Shown here piece after piece: positions 26,629 through 33,808 of a stretch of 64,000 nucleotides of DNA. The notes under the pieces were generated by a model. That model ran no database searches and was not told where the DNA came from. It worked only from the letters and a program-made list of their open reading frames with translations. The position numbers and the translations under genes were made by a program. Source of the DNA: Parahoeflea alexandrii (lineage in GTDB: Bacteria > Pseudomonadota > Alphaproteobacteria > Rhizobiales > Rhizobiaceae); NCBI RefSeq assembly GCF_024105735.1, contig NZ_JAAAML010000001.1:434001-498000 (forward strand), given 5' to 3'. Each line of letters starts with the position of its first letter. Within the stretch, counting starts at the first letter, position 1.

Positions 26629-28066
26629 CGAGCAAGGACTGCGCCGCTCGGAGGTCGAACAGCCGGGTCCGGGGATCGTGCACCTCGGACTGGGCGCGTT
26701 CTTTCGTGCTTTCGGGGCGATCTATGTCGACGACGCGGTCAGAATTTCGGGCGGCGACTGGGGGATCATAGGTGTCAGCCTGCAAAGCCCGGCGACACGG
26801 GACAGGCTGGCTCAGCAGGATTTTGTCTACACCGTGGTGACGCAAGGACCGGATGGAGGCGAAATCTTCCGCAAGACCGAGATCGTGCAGGATGTTCTGG
26901 TTGCGCCCGAAAGTCCCGAGGCGGTTCTGACATGGATGGCGGATCCCGCGATCCGCATCGTGACGCTGACGGTGACCGAAAAGGGCTACTGCCACGATCC
27001 GGCAACGGGCAATCTGAATTTCGGACATCCCGACATCGTCCATGATCTGGGCAATCCTCTGCCGAAGTCCGCGCCGGGCTTTCTGGTCCGGGCGCTGCAG
27101 CGGCGGCGCGATGCCGGGCGACCGCCGTTTACGGTGCTGACCTGCGACAATCTTCCGGAGAATGGCAGGCTGGTCCGCCGTGCGGTGCTGGATCTTGCCG
27201 GCCGGATCGATCCGGCGCTTGCCGGGTGGATTGCCGCCGAGGGCCGGTTTCCCGCGACGATGGTCGACCGGATCACGCCAGCGACGAAGCCCGAGGATAT
27301 CGATCGGCTGGCGCAGAAAATCGGCTACCGGGACGAAGCGCCGGTGATGTGCGAACCGTTCCGGCAATGGGTGGTGGAGGATGATTTCGTTCCTGCATAC
27401 GGGACCCACGCCCGCCCTGACCTGGCCGCCGCGGGCGCCGAGATGGTGGCGGATGTCACGCCTTATGAAAACATGAAGCTCCGGATGCTCAACGGAACGC
27501 ATTCCTCGCTTGCGTATCTCGGATACCTGGCAGGCCACGAGACCATCGCCGAGACCGTGGCGGATCCGGTTTTCGCCGCGTTCGTCAAGCGGCTGTGGCG
27601 GCAGGAGATCATGCCGTCCTTCACACCGCCCGAGGGTGTTGATCTCGAAGCCTATGCGGACGCGCTCTTCGAGCGCTATTCGAACCCCGCCATCCGTCAC
27701 CGGACCTGGCAGATCGCTATGGATGGCAGCCAGAAACTGCCGCAGCGGATCCTGGGTACGATCTCCGACAATCTTGATGCGGGCAGAGCCTGCCCGGGTC
27801 TGATGCTGGCTGTCGCCGGCTGGATGCGTTACGTCGGCGGAATCGACGAGAAAGGCCAGCCGATCGAGGTCAAGGACCCGCTGGCGGCCCAGTTGCGCGC
27901 GCTCTCTGATGCGGCGCAGACGGCGGATGAGAAAGTTGCCGCGCTGCTTGGTTGCCGCGATGTGTTCAGTGCGCGCCTCGCCCTTGATTTGGTTGGGCCC
28001 GTAACCAGCGCTTATGAAACCTTGGCCGCACAGGGTGCCCGCAAGGCTGTCGGAGGTGTCCGGTGA
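26618..28066 (+). CDS. uxuB: Fructuronate reductase (mannitol dehydrogenase family)
   Basis: A 482-residue polyol-type dehydrogenase of the mannitol dehydrogenase family. Seen are the N-terminal IVHLGLGAFFRAFGAIYVDD cofactor region, TVTEKGYCHD, the catalytic-Lys region ENMKLRMLNGTHSSLAYLG (about residues 286-304) and the C-terminal substrate domain. In this operon the substrate should be D-fructuronate, reduced to D-mannonate. The likely start is TTG with GGAGG upstream, overlapping kduD by 11 bases. Confidence 0.88.
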   Translation: MRADEQGLRRSEVEQPGPGIVHLGLGAFFRAFGAIYVDDAVRISGGDWGIIGVSLQSPATRDRLAQQDFVYTVVTQGPDGGEIFRKTEIVQDVLVAPESPEAVLTWMADPAIRIVTLTVTEKGYCHDPATGNLNFGHPDIVHDLGNPLPKSAPGFLVRALQRRRDAGRPPFTVLTCDNLPENGRLVRRAVLDLAGRIDPALAGWIAAEGRFPATMVDRITPATKPEDIDRLAQKIGYRDEAPVMCEPFRQWVVEDDFVPAYGTHARPDLAAAGAEMVADVTPYENMKLRMLNGTHSSLAYLGYLAGHETIAETVADPVFAAFVKRLWRQEIMPSFTPPEGVDLEAYADALFERYSNPAIRHRTWQIAMDGSQKLPQRILGTISDNLDAGRACPGLMLAVAGWMRYVGGIDEKGQPIEVKDPLAAQLRALSDAAQTADEKVAALLGCRDVFSARLALDLVGPVTSAYETLAAQGARKAVGGVR

Positions 28067-29256
28067 AGGAAAGCTGGCGCTGGTACGGCCCACTCGACAA
28101 GATCTCGCTTGGTGAAATTGCGCAGACGGGCGCCAACGGCATCGTCACGGCTTTGCACGAAGTTCCCTATGGCGAGGTCTGGAGCCGCGAGACGATCGCC
28201 GCGCGGAAGGCAGAGATCGAGGCCGCCGGCTTTGACTGGGTGGTGGTTGAAAGTCTGCCGATCCATGAACGGATCAAACGCGGCGAGGGGGACCTGTCTG
28301 CGCTGTTTGCAAATTACCGGCAGTCGATGGCCAACCTGGCGGCGGAGGGTATCCACACGATCTGCTACAATTTCATGCCGCTGCTTGACTGGACCCGCAC
28401 GGACCTTGCCGCGCCTGTCGACCGGGGCGGAAGCTGCCTGCGTTTCTCGGCACCGAGAATGGCGGCGCTGGAGATCTTCATGCTTGGACGGGACGCGGCG
28501 CGGCGGGATTATCTGCCGGAGGTCGTCGCGCAGGCGGAGAGCTGGTTTCAAGCCTCCTCCGACGATGAGCGCGCCGGGTTGATGCACGCGGTGATGGCCG
28601 GGCTGCCGGGCGCCTATGACCGATATGATGCCGACGGGCTGAGGACGGCCCTGAAGCTCTATGAAGGGATCGACCGCGCGGTGTTGCGGAGCCATTTCAA
28701 GCGGTTTCTGGAAGAGGTGATCCCGACCGCCGAAGAATTGGGCATGCGGTTCTGCGTGCATCCGGACGATCCGCCGCGCGATATCCTGGGGCTACCGCGC
28801 ATCGTTTCAAATGCCGATGACATCGCCTGGATTCTGGGGGCGGTCGACAGTTCCGCCAACGGGCTGACGCTGTGCGCGGGGTCGCTCGGCGCCAACCCGA
28901 AGAACAATGTGCCGGCGATCGCCCGGCGGTTTGCGGACCGGATTCACTTCGCCCATCTGCGCAATGTCCGCAAGGATGCGGACGGGTCCTTCGAGGAGGC
29001 GGCGCATCTGAGTGGCGACACCGACATGGTGGATCTGGTTGCGGCATTGCTCGAAGAAGAGGGCCGCCGCCGCGATGCCGGCAGAGCCGACTGCGAGATC
29101 CCGTTCCGGCCGGATCATGGCCACGAGCTTCTCGATGATGCAAGCCGGAACACCCATCCGGGCTATCCGCTGATCGGACGGATGCGTGGACTGGCAGAGT
29201 TGCGCGGCGTCATTGCCGGCCTGTCATATGGCAGACATCAACACCAGCAGCGCTGA
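28063..29256 (+). CDS. uxuA: Mannonate dehydratase
   Basis: A 397-residue UxuA that dehydrates D-mannonate to KDG. The N-terminal WRWYGPLDKISLGEIAQTGA, CYNFMPLLDWTRTDL, RFCVHPDDPPRDILGLPRI and the C-terminal PFRPDHGHELLDD metal and substrate motifs are all intact. It starts with GTG overlapping the uxuB stop by four bases. With uxaC and uxuB it completes glucuronate to KDG, which kdgK phosphorylates. It is the last gene of the operon. Confidence 0.94.
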   Translation: MKESWRWYGPLDKISLGEIAQTGANGIVTALHEVPYGEVWSRETIAARKAEIEAAGFDWVVVESLPIHERIKRGEGDLSALFANYRQSMANLAAEGIHTICYNFMPLLDWTRTDLAAPVDRGGSCLRFSAPRMAALEIFMLGRDAARRDYLPEVVAQAESWFQASSDDERAGLMHAVMAGLPGAYDRYDADGLRTALKLYEGIDRAVLRSHFKRFLEEVIPTAEELGMRFCVHPDDPPRDILGLPRIVSNADDIAWILGAVDSSANGLTLCAGSLGANPKNNVPAIARRFADRIHFAHLRNVRKDADGSFEEAAHLSGDTDMVDLVAALLEEEGRRRDAGRADCEIPFRPDHGHELLDDASRNTHPGYPLIGRMRGLAELRGVIAGLSYGRHQHQQR

Positions 29257-29301
29257 CCCGATACCGGGGCCTGCCGCAGAGACGGCTGATCCGGGCATCC
29301 T

Positions 29302-29772
29302 TCAGGGCCGCAGTTCGATCATGCCGGTTTCCTTGACAGATTCCATGACCGCGTAGGAATGGGTCTGCATGACAGAGGGCAGCTGGCTGATGCGCTCGCC
29401 GAGCAGCTGACGGAACTGGTTGATGTCCCGGGTGCGGACCTTCAGCATGTAGTCGAACGGACCGGCGATCATCATACAGCTCTGGACTTCCGGGATCAGG
29501 CGGACCGCGCGGTTGAAGTCTTCCAGCGCGCTGTCGCTGGTCTTCGACAGGTTCACGTGCACGATCATGACGTGTCCCATGTCGACCTCGCCGGGGTCAA
29601 TGTTGGCGCTGTAACCAGAAATGATACCGTCACGCTCGAGCCGTTTGACCCGTTCGGAACACGGAGTCTTTGTCAGATGCACACGCTCGGCAAGATCAAC
29701 TATAGATATTCTGCCATGAGACTGAAGTTCATTCAGGATGCGGCAATCAATGGAATCCAATTGTCTTCTCAT
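29302..29772 (-). CDS. Lrp/AsnC-family regulator
   Basis: A 156-residue Lrp-type protein: N-terminal helix-turn-helix (DCRILNELQSHGRISIVDLA and LTKTPCSERVKRLERDGII) and C-terminal RAM ligand domain (about residues 70-150). Such proteins usually respond to amino acids. It is divergent from uspA and the AGCS alanine/glycine symporter; two 15-bp palindromes in the gap are likely its sites. The symporter is the natural target. Confidence 0.9.
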   Translation of the reverse strand: MRRQLDSIDCRILNELQSHGRISIVDLAERVHLTKTPCSERVKRLERDGIISGYSANIDPGEVDMGHVMIVHVNLSKTSDSALEDFNRAVRLIPEVQSCMMIAGPFDYMLKVRTRDINQFRQLLGERISQLPSVMQTHSYAVMESVKETGMIELRP

Positions 29773-29824
29773 CTGGTCTTTTTTCCTTCAATTTCCTCTA
29801 TTTCAGCCAATAGTCTTGATATTA

Positions 29825-29839
29825 GACCAATAATAGGTC
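29825..29839. promoter_or_regulatory. Lrp-like palindrome 1
   Basis: GACC-N7-GGTC, 15 bp with an AT centre (AATAATA) and flanking TT/AA. It lies 53 bases upstream of the Lrp-family gene start; its centre is 22 bases from the centre of palindrome 2. Confidence 0.5.
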
Positions 29840-29846
29840 CAACGGC

Positions 29847-29861
29847 TAGTCTTTTCGACTA
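29847..29861. promoter_or_regulatory. Lrp-like palindrome 2
   Basis: TAGTC-N5-GACTA, 15 bp. The outer TAG/CTA matches the ends of the E. coli Lrp consensus (YAG...CTR), although the centre is TTTTC. Spacing from palindrome 1 corresponds to about two helical turns. Confidence 0.5.
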
Positions 29862-29990
29862 AAGTAATTGTGCGGGGGTATCCGCGTTGGACCTGTATTC
29901 CGGCGTCTGTTTACCGCTTGTGACTGGCCCTTTCGGCCGGTTGTGTGAAGAGCGAGCCGGGATGCGACAACTCAATGAGAGGGACTTGAG

Positions 29991-30428
29991 ATGACGACAA
30001 AACTGGTTGTTGGCCTTGATGGCCACGGGTCGGGCGAGCGCGCCGTGGCCTATGCCGAGCGACTGGCCAAACTCATTGGCGATTGCGAGCTGATGATTGT
30101 CTACGTGGTAGAATGGTCGCCCTATTCGTTCCAGACGGCGGAAGAAAACGCCCAGCGGCACAAACGCCGCGAGGAGGAAATCTCAACGGCGATGCAGCGG
30201 GTCGTCGATCCGGCCGTGGCCAAGGTTCAGGCGGCCGGAATCAAGGCGACCGGCAAGGTCCGGCACGGCGACGTGGCATCGATCCTGATGTCCGTGGCGG
30301 ACGAGGAAAAAGCCGAACAGATCATTGTCAGCCGCTCATCGGAAGGCGGGTTCGCCAAGCGGATCTTTGGCAGTGCCGCTTCCAACCTGGTCATGCACGC
30401 TTCCGTGCCCGTGACTGTCGTCAACTGA
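29991..30428 (+). CDS. Universal stress protein (UspA family)
   Basis: A 145-residue single Usp domain. It begins KLVVGLDGHGSGERAVAYAE and ends with the ATP-binding type motif, seen as SRSSEGGFAKRIFGSAASNL followed by VPVTVVN. This suggests the nucleotide-binding class. It is 10 bases ahead of the AGCS symporter and surely co-transcribed. Small Usp genes paired with transporters are common and may tune their activity, but no mechanism can be read here. Confidence 0.88.
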   Translation: MTTKLVVGLDGHGSGERAVAYAERLAKLIGDCELMIVYVVEWSPYSFQTAEENAQRHKRREEEISTAMQRVVDPAVAKVQAAGIKATGKVRHGDVASILMSVADEEKAEQIIVSRSSEGGFAKRIFGSAASNLVMHASVPVTVVN

Positions 30429-30438
30429 GGAAACAATC

Positions 30439-31992
30439 ATGATGAACTTCAAGAAAATCATGCTGTTTGCGATAGCGGCGACCGGCATGGCAAGCACCGC
30501 CAATGCCCAGGAAGCGATGACCATCGACCAGAAGGTCAACGACATCTTCGCCACGGTCACCGGCCCGTTTGTCAGTTTCATCTTTGCACCGCTTCCGGGA
30601 ACGGCGTTTCCGTGGATCGTCATGTGGCTGGTCATCGCCGCGTCGGTCTTCACGCTTTACTTCGGGTTCGTGCAGTTCCGCTTCTTCGGCCATGCCATCG
30701 GGCTGGTGAAGGGCGACTATTCGGATCCCAATGATGCAGGTGAAGTCAGCCACTTCCAGGCGCTGGCGACCGCGCTTTCAGGCACGGTGGGGCTCGGCAA
30801 TATCGCCGGCGTCGCGGTTGCCGTCGGCATCGGCGGGCCCGGCGCGACGTTCTGGATGATCCTTGCCGGATTGCTCGGAATGGCATCCAAGTTCACCGAG
30901 TGCACGCTCGGGGTCAAGTATCGCAACGAGTATGAGGACGGCACGGTTTCGGGCGGTCCGATGTACTATATCTCCAAGGGTTTCAGCGAGTTGGGTCTCC
31001 CCGGCGGCAAGATCCTCGCGGTGCTGTTTTCGATCTTCTGCATTCTCGGTGCGTTCGGTGGCGGCAACATGTTCCAGGCCAACCAGGCGCATGCGCAGAT
31101 TTCGGGCATTGTCGGCGACTATCCGGGCTGGATAACCGGGCTGGTGTTTGCGGCGGTTGTGTTCGCGGTGATTGTCGGTGGCATCAAGTCGATTGCAAAT
31201 GTGACCGAGAAGATCGTGCCGTTCATGGGCATTCTCTATGTCGGCGCGGCACTGATCATCCTGCTGGTGAACTATGACAAGATCGGCTGGGCGTTCGGCC
31301 AGATCTTTGCCGGCGCGTTTACGGGACTGGGTGTGGCGGGTGGTTTCGTCGGCGCGCTTATCCAGGGCTTCAAGCGGGCGGCGTTCTCCAACGAGGCCGG
31401 TGTCGGGTCTGCGGCGATCGCCCACTCGGCGGTCAGAACCAAGGAGCCGATCACCGAAGGCTTCGTGTCCTTGCTCGAGCCGCTCATCGATACGGTGGTG
31501 ATCTGCACGATGACCGCGCTGGTCATCACCATCTCGCAGCAGCTGATCGTCGATCCGGCGACCGGGCTCTACCAGCTCAACGAAGCCGGGTCCGCAATCG
31601 CCACCGTGGGGGATGTGAGCGGCGTGGCCCTGACGTCGGCGGCCTTCGGTTCGGCCATCAGCTGGTTCCCCTACGTGCTGGCCATCGCAGTGGTGCTGTT
31701 TGCATTCTCGACGATGATCTCCTGGTCCTATTACGGGCTGAAGAGCTGGACCTACCTGTTCGGGGAAGGCAAGAACTCGGAGCTGACCTTCAAGATCATC
31801 TTCTGCGTGTTCATTGTCATCGGGGCTGCAGCCAGCCTTGGGCCGGTCATCGACTTCTCCGATGCGGCGATCTTTGCCATGGCCGTGGTCAACATCTTCT
31901 GCCTCTACTTCCTGATGGGCCTGGTGAAAAAGGAACTGCGTTCCTATGCCTCACGGCTGAGCGCAGGCGAGATCAAGAAGTTCAAGCACTAG
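30439..31992 (+). CDS. AGCS alanine/glycine:cation symporter
   Basis: A 517-residue inner-membrane transporter of the AGCS (DagA/AlsT) family with an N-terminal signal-like segment (residues 1-23) and about eleven further hydrophobic segments. Family motifs are FQALATALSGTVGLGNIAGV, GPGATFWM, GGPMYYISKG and FKRAAFSNEAGVGSAAIAHS. It imports alanine, glycine or related small amino acids with Na+ or H+. It is co-transcribed with the Usp gene, opposite the Lrp-type regulator, and followed by a good terminator. Confidence 0.94.
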   Translation: MMNFKKIMLFAIAATGMASTANAQEAMTIDQKVNDIFATVTGPFVSFIFAPLPGTAFPWIVMWLVIAASVFTLYFGFVQFRFFGHAIGLVKGDYSDPNDAGEVSHFQALATALSGTVGLGNIAGVAVAVGIGGPGATFWMILAGLLGMASKFTECTLGVKYRNEYEDGTVSGGPMYYISKGFSELGLPGGKILAVLFSIFCILGAFGGGNMFQANQAHAQISGIVGDYPGWITGLVFAAVVFAVIVGGIKSIANVTEKIVPFMGILYVGAALIILLVNYDKIGWAFGQIFAGAFTGLGVAGGFVGALIQGFKRAAFSNEAGVGSAAIAHSAVRTKEPITEGFVSLLEPLIDTVVICTMTALVITISQQLIVDPATGLYQLNEAGSAIATVGDVSGVALTSAAFGSAISWFPYVLAIAVVLFAFSTMISWSYYGLKSWTYLFGEGKNSELTFKIIFCVFIVIGAAASLGPVIDFSDAAIFAMAVVNIFCLYFLMGLVKKELRSYASRLSAGEIKKFKH

Positions 31993-32044
31993 ATGGCATG
32001 ATTGCCACAGCGAGGGGTGCGGAGACGCATCCCTTTCATCTCGC

Positions 32045-32080
32045 GGCGTCAGCGCAGCAGCGCTGGCGCCGTTTTGTCTT
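32045..32080 (+). terminator. Rho-independent terminator of the symporter operon
   Basis: GGCGTCAGCGC and GCGCTGGCGCC form an 11-bp stem with one G-T pair and the loop AGCA, followed by GTTTTGTCTT. It lies 53 bases after the symporter stop. Confidence 0.75.
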
Positions 32081-32188
32081 CGGCGGATGGTTCACGGCGT
32101 TTTGTTACAGGAGTTTAACTTGGAGCGGTCTGCGTACGGGGGTAAGGCAGGAAACGGATTGGGAGACAGATCGGAAAGGACTCGAACC

Positions 32189-32782
32189 GTGAAAAGCATA
32201 CTCTCCTCACGATACTTCTTCTGGGCGCTGCTCGCCCTGCCGGCGCTGCCGATGATGATAACGCTGTCTTCGGATCCGGGCGCGGCCGAGGGTTTGCTGC
32301 ATCCTACCGGCGAATTTTCCGCCCGTTTCATGATCATCGCGATGATGATCACGCCACTCAGAATGATCTTTCCCAAGGCCGGCTGGCTCAACTGGCTGAT
32401 GCGCCGGCGCCGCGCGCTGGGCGTGGCGGCCTTTCTCTACGCCGTGCTTCACCTGGTTGTCTACGTGATGGAAAAGGGCGCGCTGGCGCCCATGCTGGCC
32501 GAGTTCATGGAACTGGGAATCTGGACCGGCTGGCTGGCATTCGCGATCTTCGTGCCGCTTGGCCTGACCAGCAACAACATTTCACAGCGCTGGCTGCTCA
32601 AGAAATGGAAGACGCTGCAGCGGTTCGTCTATCCGGCGGCGGTGCTGACGCTCGTGCACTGGATCTTCGTGCACGACAATCTCGGGCCGGCGCTGGTCAA
32701 CTTCCTGCCGCTGGCGGCGCTGGAAGCCTGGCGGATCTGGAAGAACCTTTCGGGCCGCACCGCGCAGGGCGTTGCTGCCTAG
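32189..32782 (+). CDS. msrQ: MsrQ/YedZ-like haem-binding membrane protein
   Basis: A 197-residue protein with about five to six transmembrane segments and the haem-ligand His positions of the ferric-reductase-like YedZ/MsrQ family (LYAVLHLVVYV, about residues 84-94; LTLVHWIFVHDN, about 151-162). It also has LGLTSNNISQRWL and WKTLQRFVYP, which are diagnostic. MsrQ delivers quinol electrons to the periplasmic methionine sulfoxide reductase MsrP, but no msrP is adjacent here. GTG at 32189 is preceded by GGAAAGGA. Confidence 0.85.
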   Translation: MKSILSSRYFFWALLALPALPMMITLSSDPGAAEGLLHPTGEFSARFMIIAMMITPLRMIFPKAGWLNWLMRRRRALGVAAFLYAVLHLVVYVMEKGALAPMLAEFMELGIWTGWLAFAIFVPLGLTSNNISQRWLLKKWKTLQRFVYPAAVLTLVHWIFVHDNLGPALVNFLPLAALEAWRIWKNLSGRTAQGVAA

Positions 32783-32809
32783 CCTGGCCCAGTCTGGTGG
32801 GGCATTTGT

Positions 32810-33673
32810 TCAACCCCGCCCGGGGTCGGCTGCCAGTTGCCGGCGCACGCTTTCGAGCAGTCGCCGGTGGACATGCGAATGACGGTTGCGCAGATGCATG
32901 GCGCAATAGACGCCCTGGGGGATACGCGGCGCGTCGTCGACATAGTCGAAGCCCTGCGACGCCACCATCTCGCTGGCGGATTCCTCGAGCACATAGGCCG
33001 AGCCGCCAAGCGATGAAAGCAGGCCGCAGACGGTGATGTTCTGGCCGCTCGACAGCGGCGCCTCGGCAAGATCGGCCATCATCGGGTTGTGCACCTTCTC
33101 GAAGGCCGGGGAGAAGCGTGTGAAGATATAGCTGGCTGGTTCTATCTCCGCGATCCGCCGGGCCTTGGAGCTGATCAGCCGGTAACCGACCTCGCCAATG
33201 AGTTCGTTATGAAGGTCCGGCAGGTTCTTCGGGGTGTAGAGAATGGACAGATCGAGTTCCCCAGCCAGCAGGTCGACGCTCATCTGGTTGGAGAAATCGA
33301 GATCGATGTAGAAGGCAGCCTTCGGCAGGATGGTGCGAAACCCCGCGACCCAATCGGCAATGTGGTTGGAGGCAAGGTCATGCTGGATGCCGATCCGCAT
33401 CGACTGGTCGAAATTGCCGGTGCTTGCCACCGAGCGTCGGGCCTCGTTCCACTGATGGCGCAGCGCGCGGGCATGGTCGAGCAGCCGGTGTCCGGCAGGC
33501 GTCGGCTGGGTGCCGGCGCGGCTGCGGGTGAACAGCTTCTTGCCGAGCATGGCCTCGAGCGTGTTGATCCGGGCCGACACGGTGGACTGCTTCAGGTTCA
33601 ACCGGTCCGCAGTGCGGTTGAAGCTTTTTGTCTCCATGAGATCGAGAAACGTCTCCAGCAATTCGATCTGCAT
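32810..33673 (-). CDS. LysR-family regulator
   Basis: A 287-residue LysR-type protein with the N-terminal helix-turn-helix (KSFNRTADRLNLKQSTVSAR, about residues 16-35) and a periplasmic-binding-like effector domain from about 90. GGGAGG precedes the ATG at 33673. It is divergent from the FAD/GcvT-MttB operon with a perfect 19-bp palindrome in the gap, so it most likely activates that operon in response to its substrate. Confidence 0.9.
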   Translation of the reverse strand: MQIELLETFLDLMETKSFNRTADRLNLKQSTVSARINTLEAMLGKKLFTRSRAGTQPTPAGHRLLDHARALRHQWNEARRSVASTGNFDQSMRIGIQHDLASNHIADWVAGFRTILPKAAFYIDLDFSNQMSVDLLAGELDLSILYTPKNLPDLHNELIGEVGYRLISSKARRIAEIEPASYIFTRFSPAFEKVHNPMMADLAEAPLSSGQNITVCGLLSSLGGSAYVLEESASEMVASQGFDYVDDAPRIPQGVYCAMHLRNRHSHVHRRLLESVRRQLAADPGRG

Positions 33674-33706
33674 GGCTTGCCTCCCGGAAATTGTTGCCCT
33701 GCACCC

Positions 33707-33725
33707 TAATCGAGTTTGTCGATTA
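33707..33725. promoter_or_regulatory. LysR-type palindrome
   Basis: TAATCGA-GTTTG-TCGATTA, perfect 7-bp arms with a 5-base spacer. It contains the T-N11-A form expected of LysR boxes. It lies 33 bases upstream of the regulator start and 83 upstream of the first catabolic gene. Confidence 0.65.
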
Positions 33726-33808
33726 ATAATGCTGTTCGGGCCTGATTGCGAACTCAAAATTCGGGCTTGATACTCGCTCCGGACCGATCGAACTGAGGGA
33801 GAAGACGG

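Noticed and set aside
29867-29990. Glycine riboswitch ahead of the usp/AGCS operon
   Set aside because: The leader is short and lacks the conserved glycine-riboswitch core; only a small GGCC hairpin is seen.
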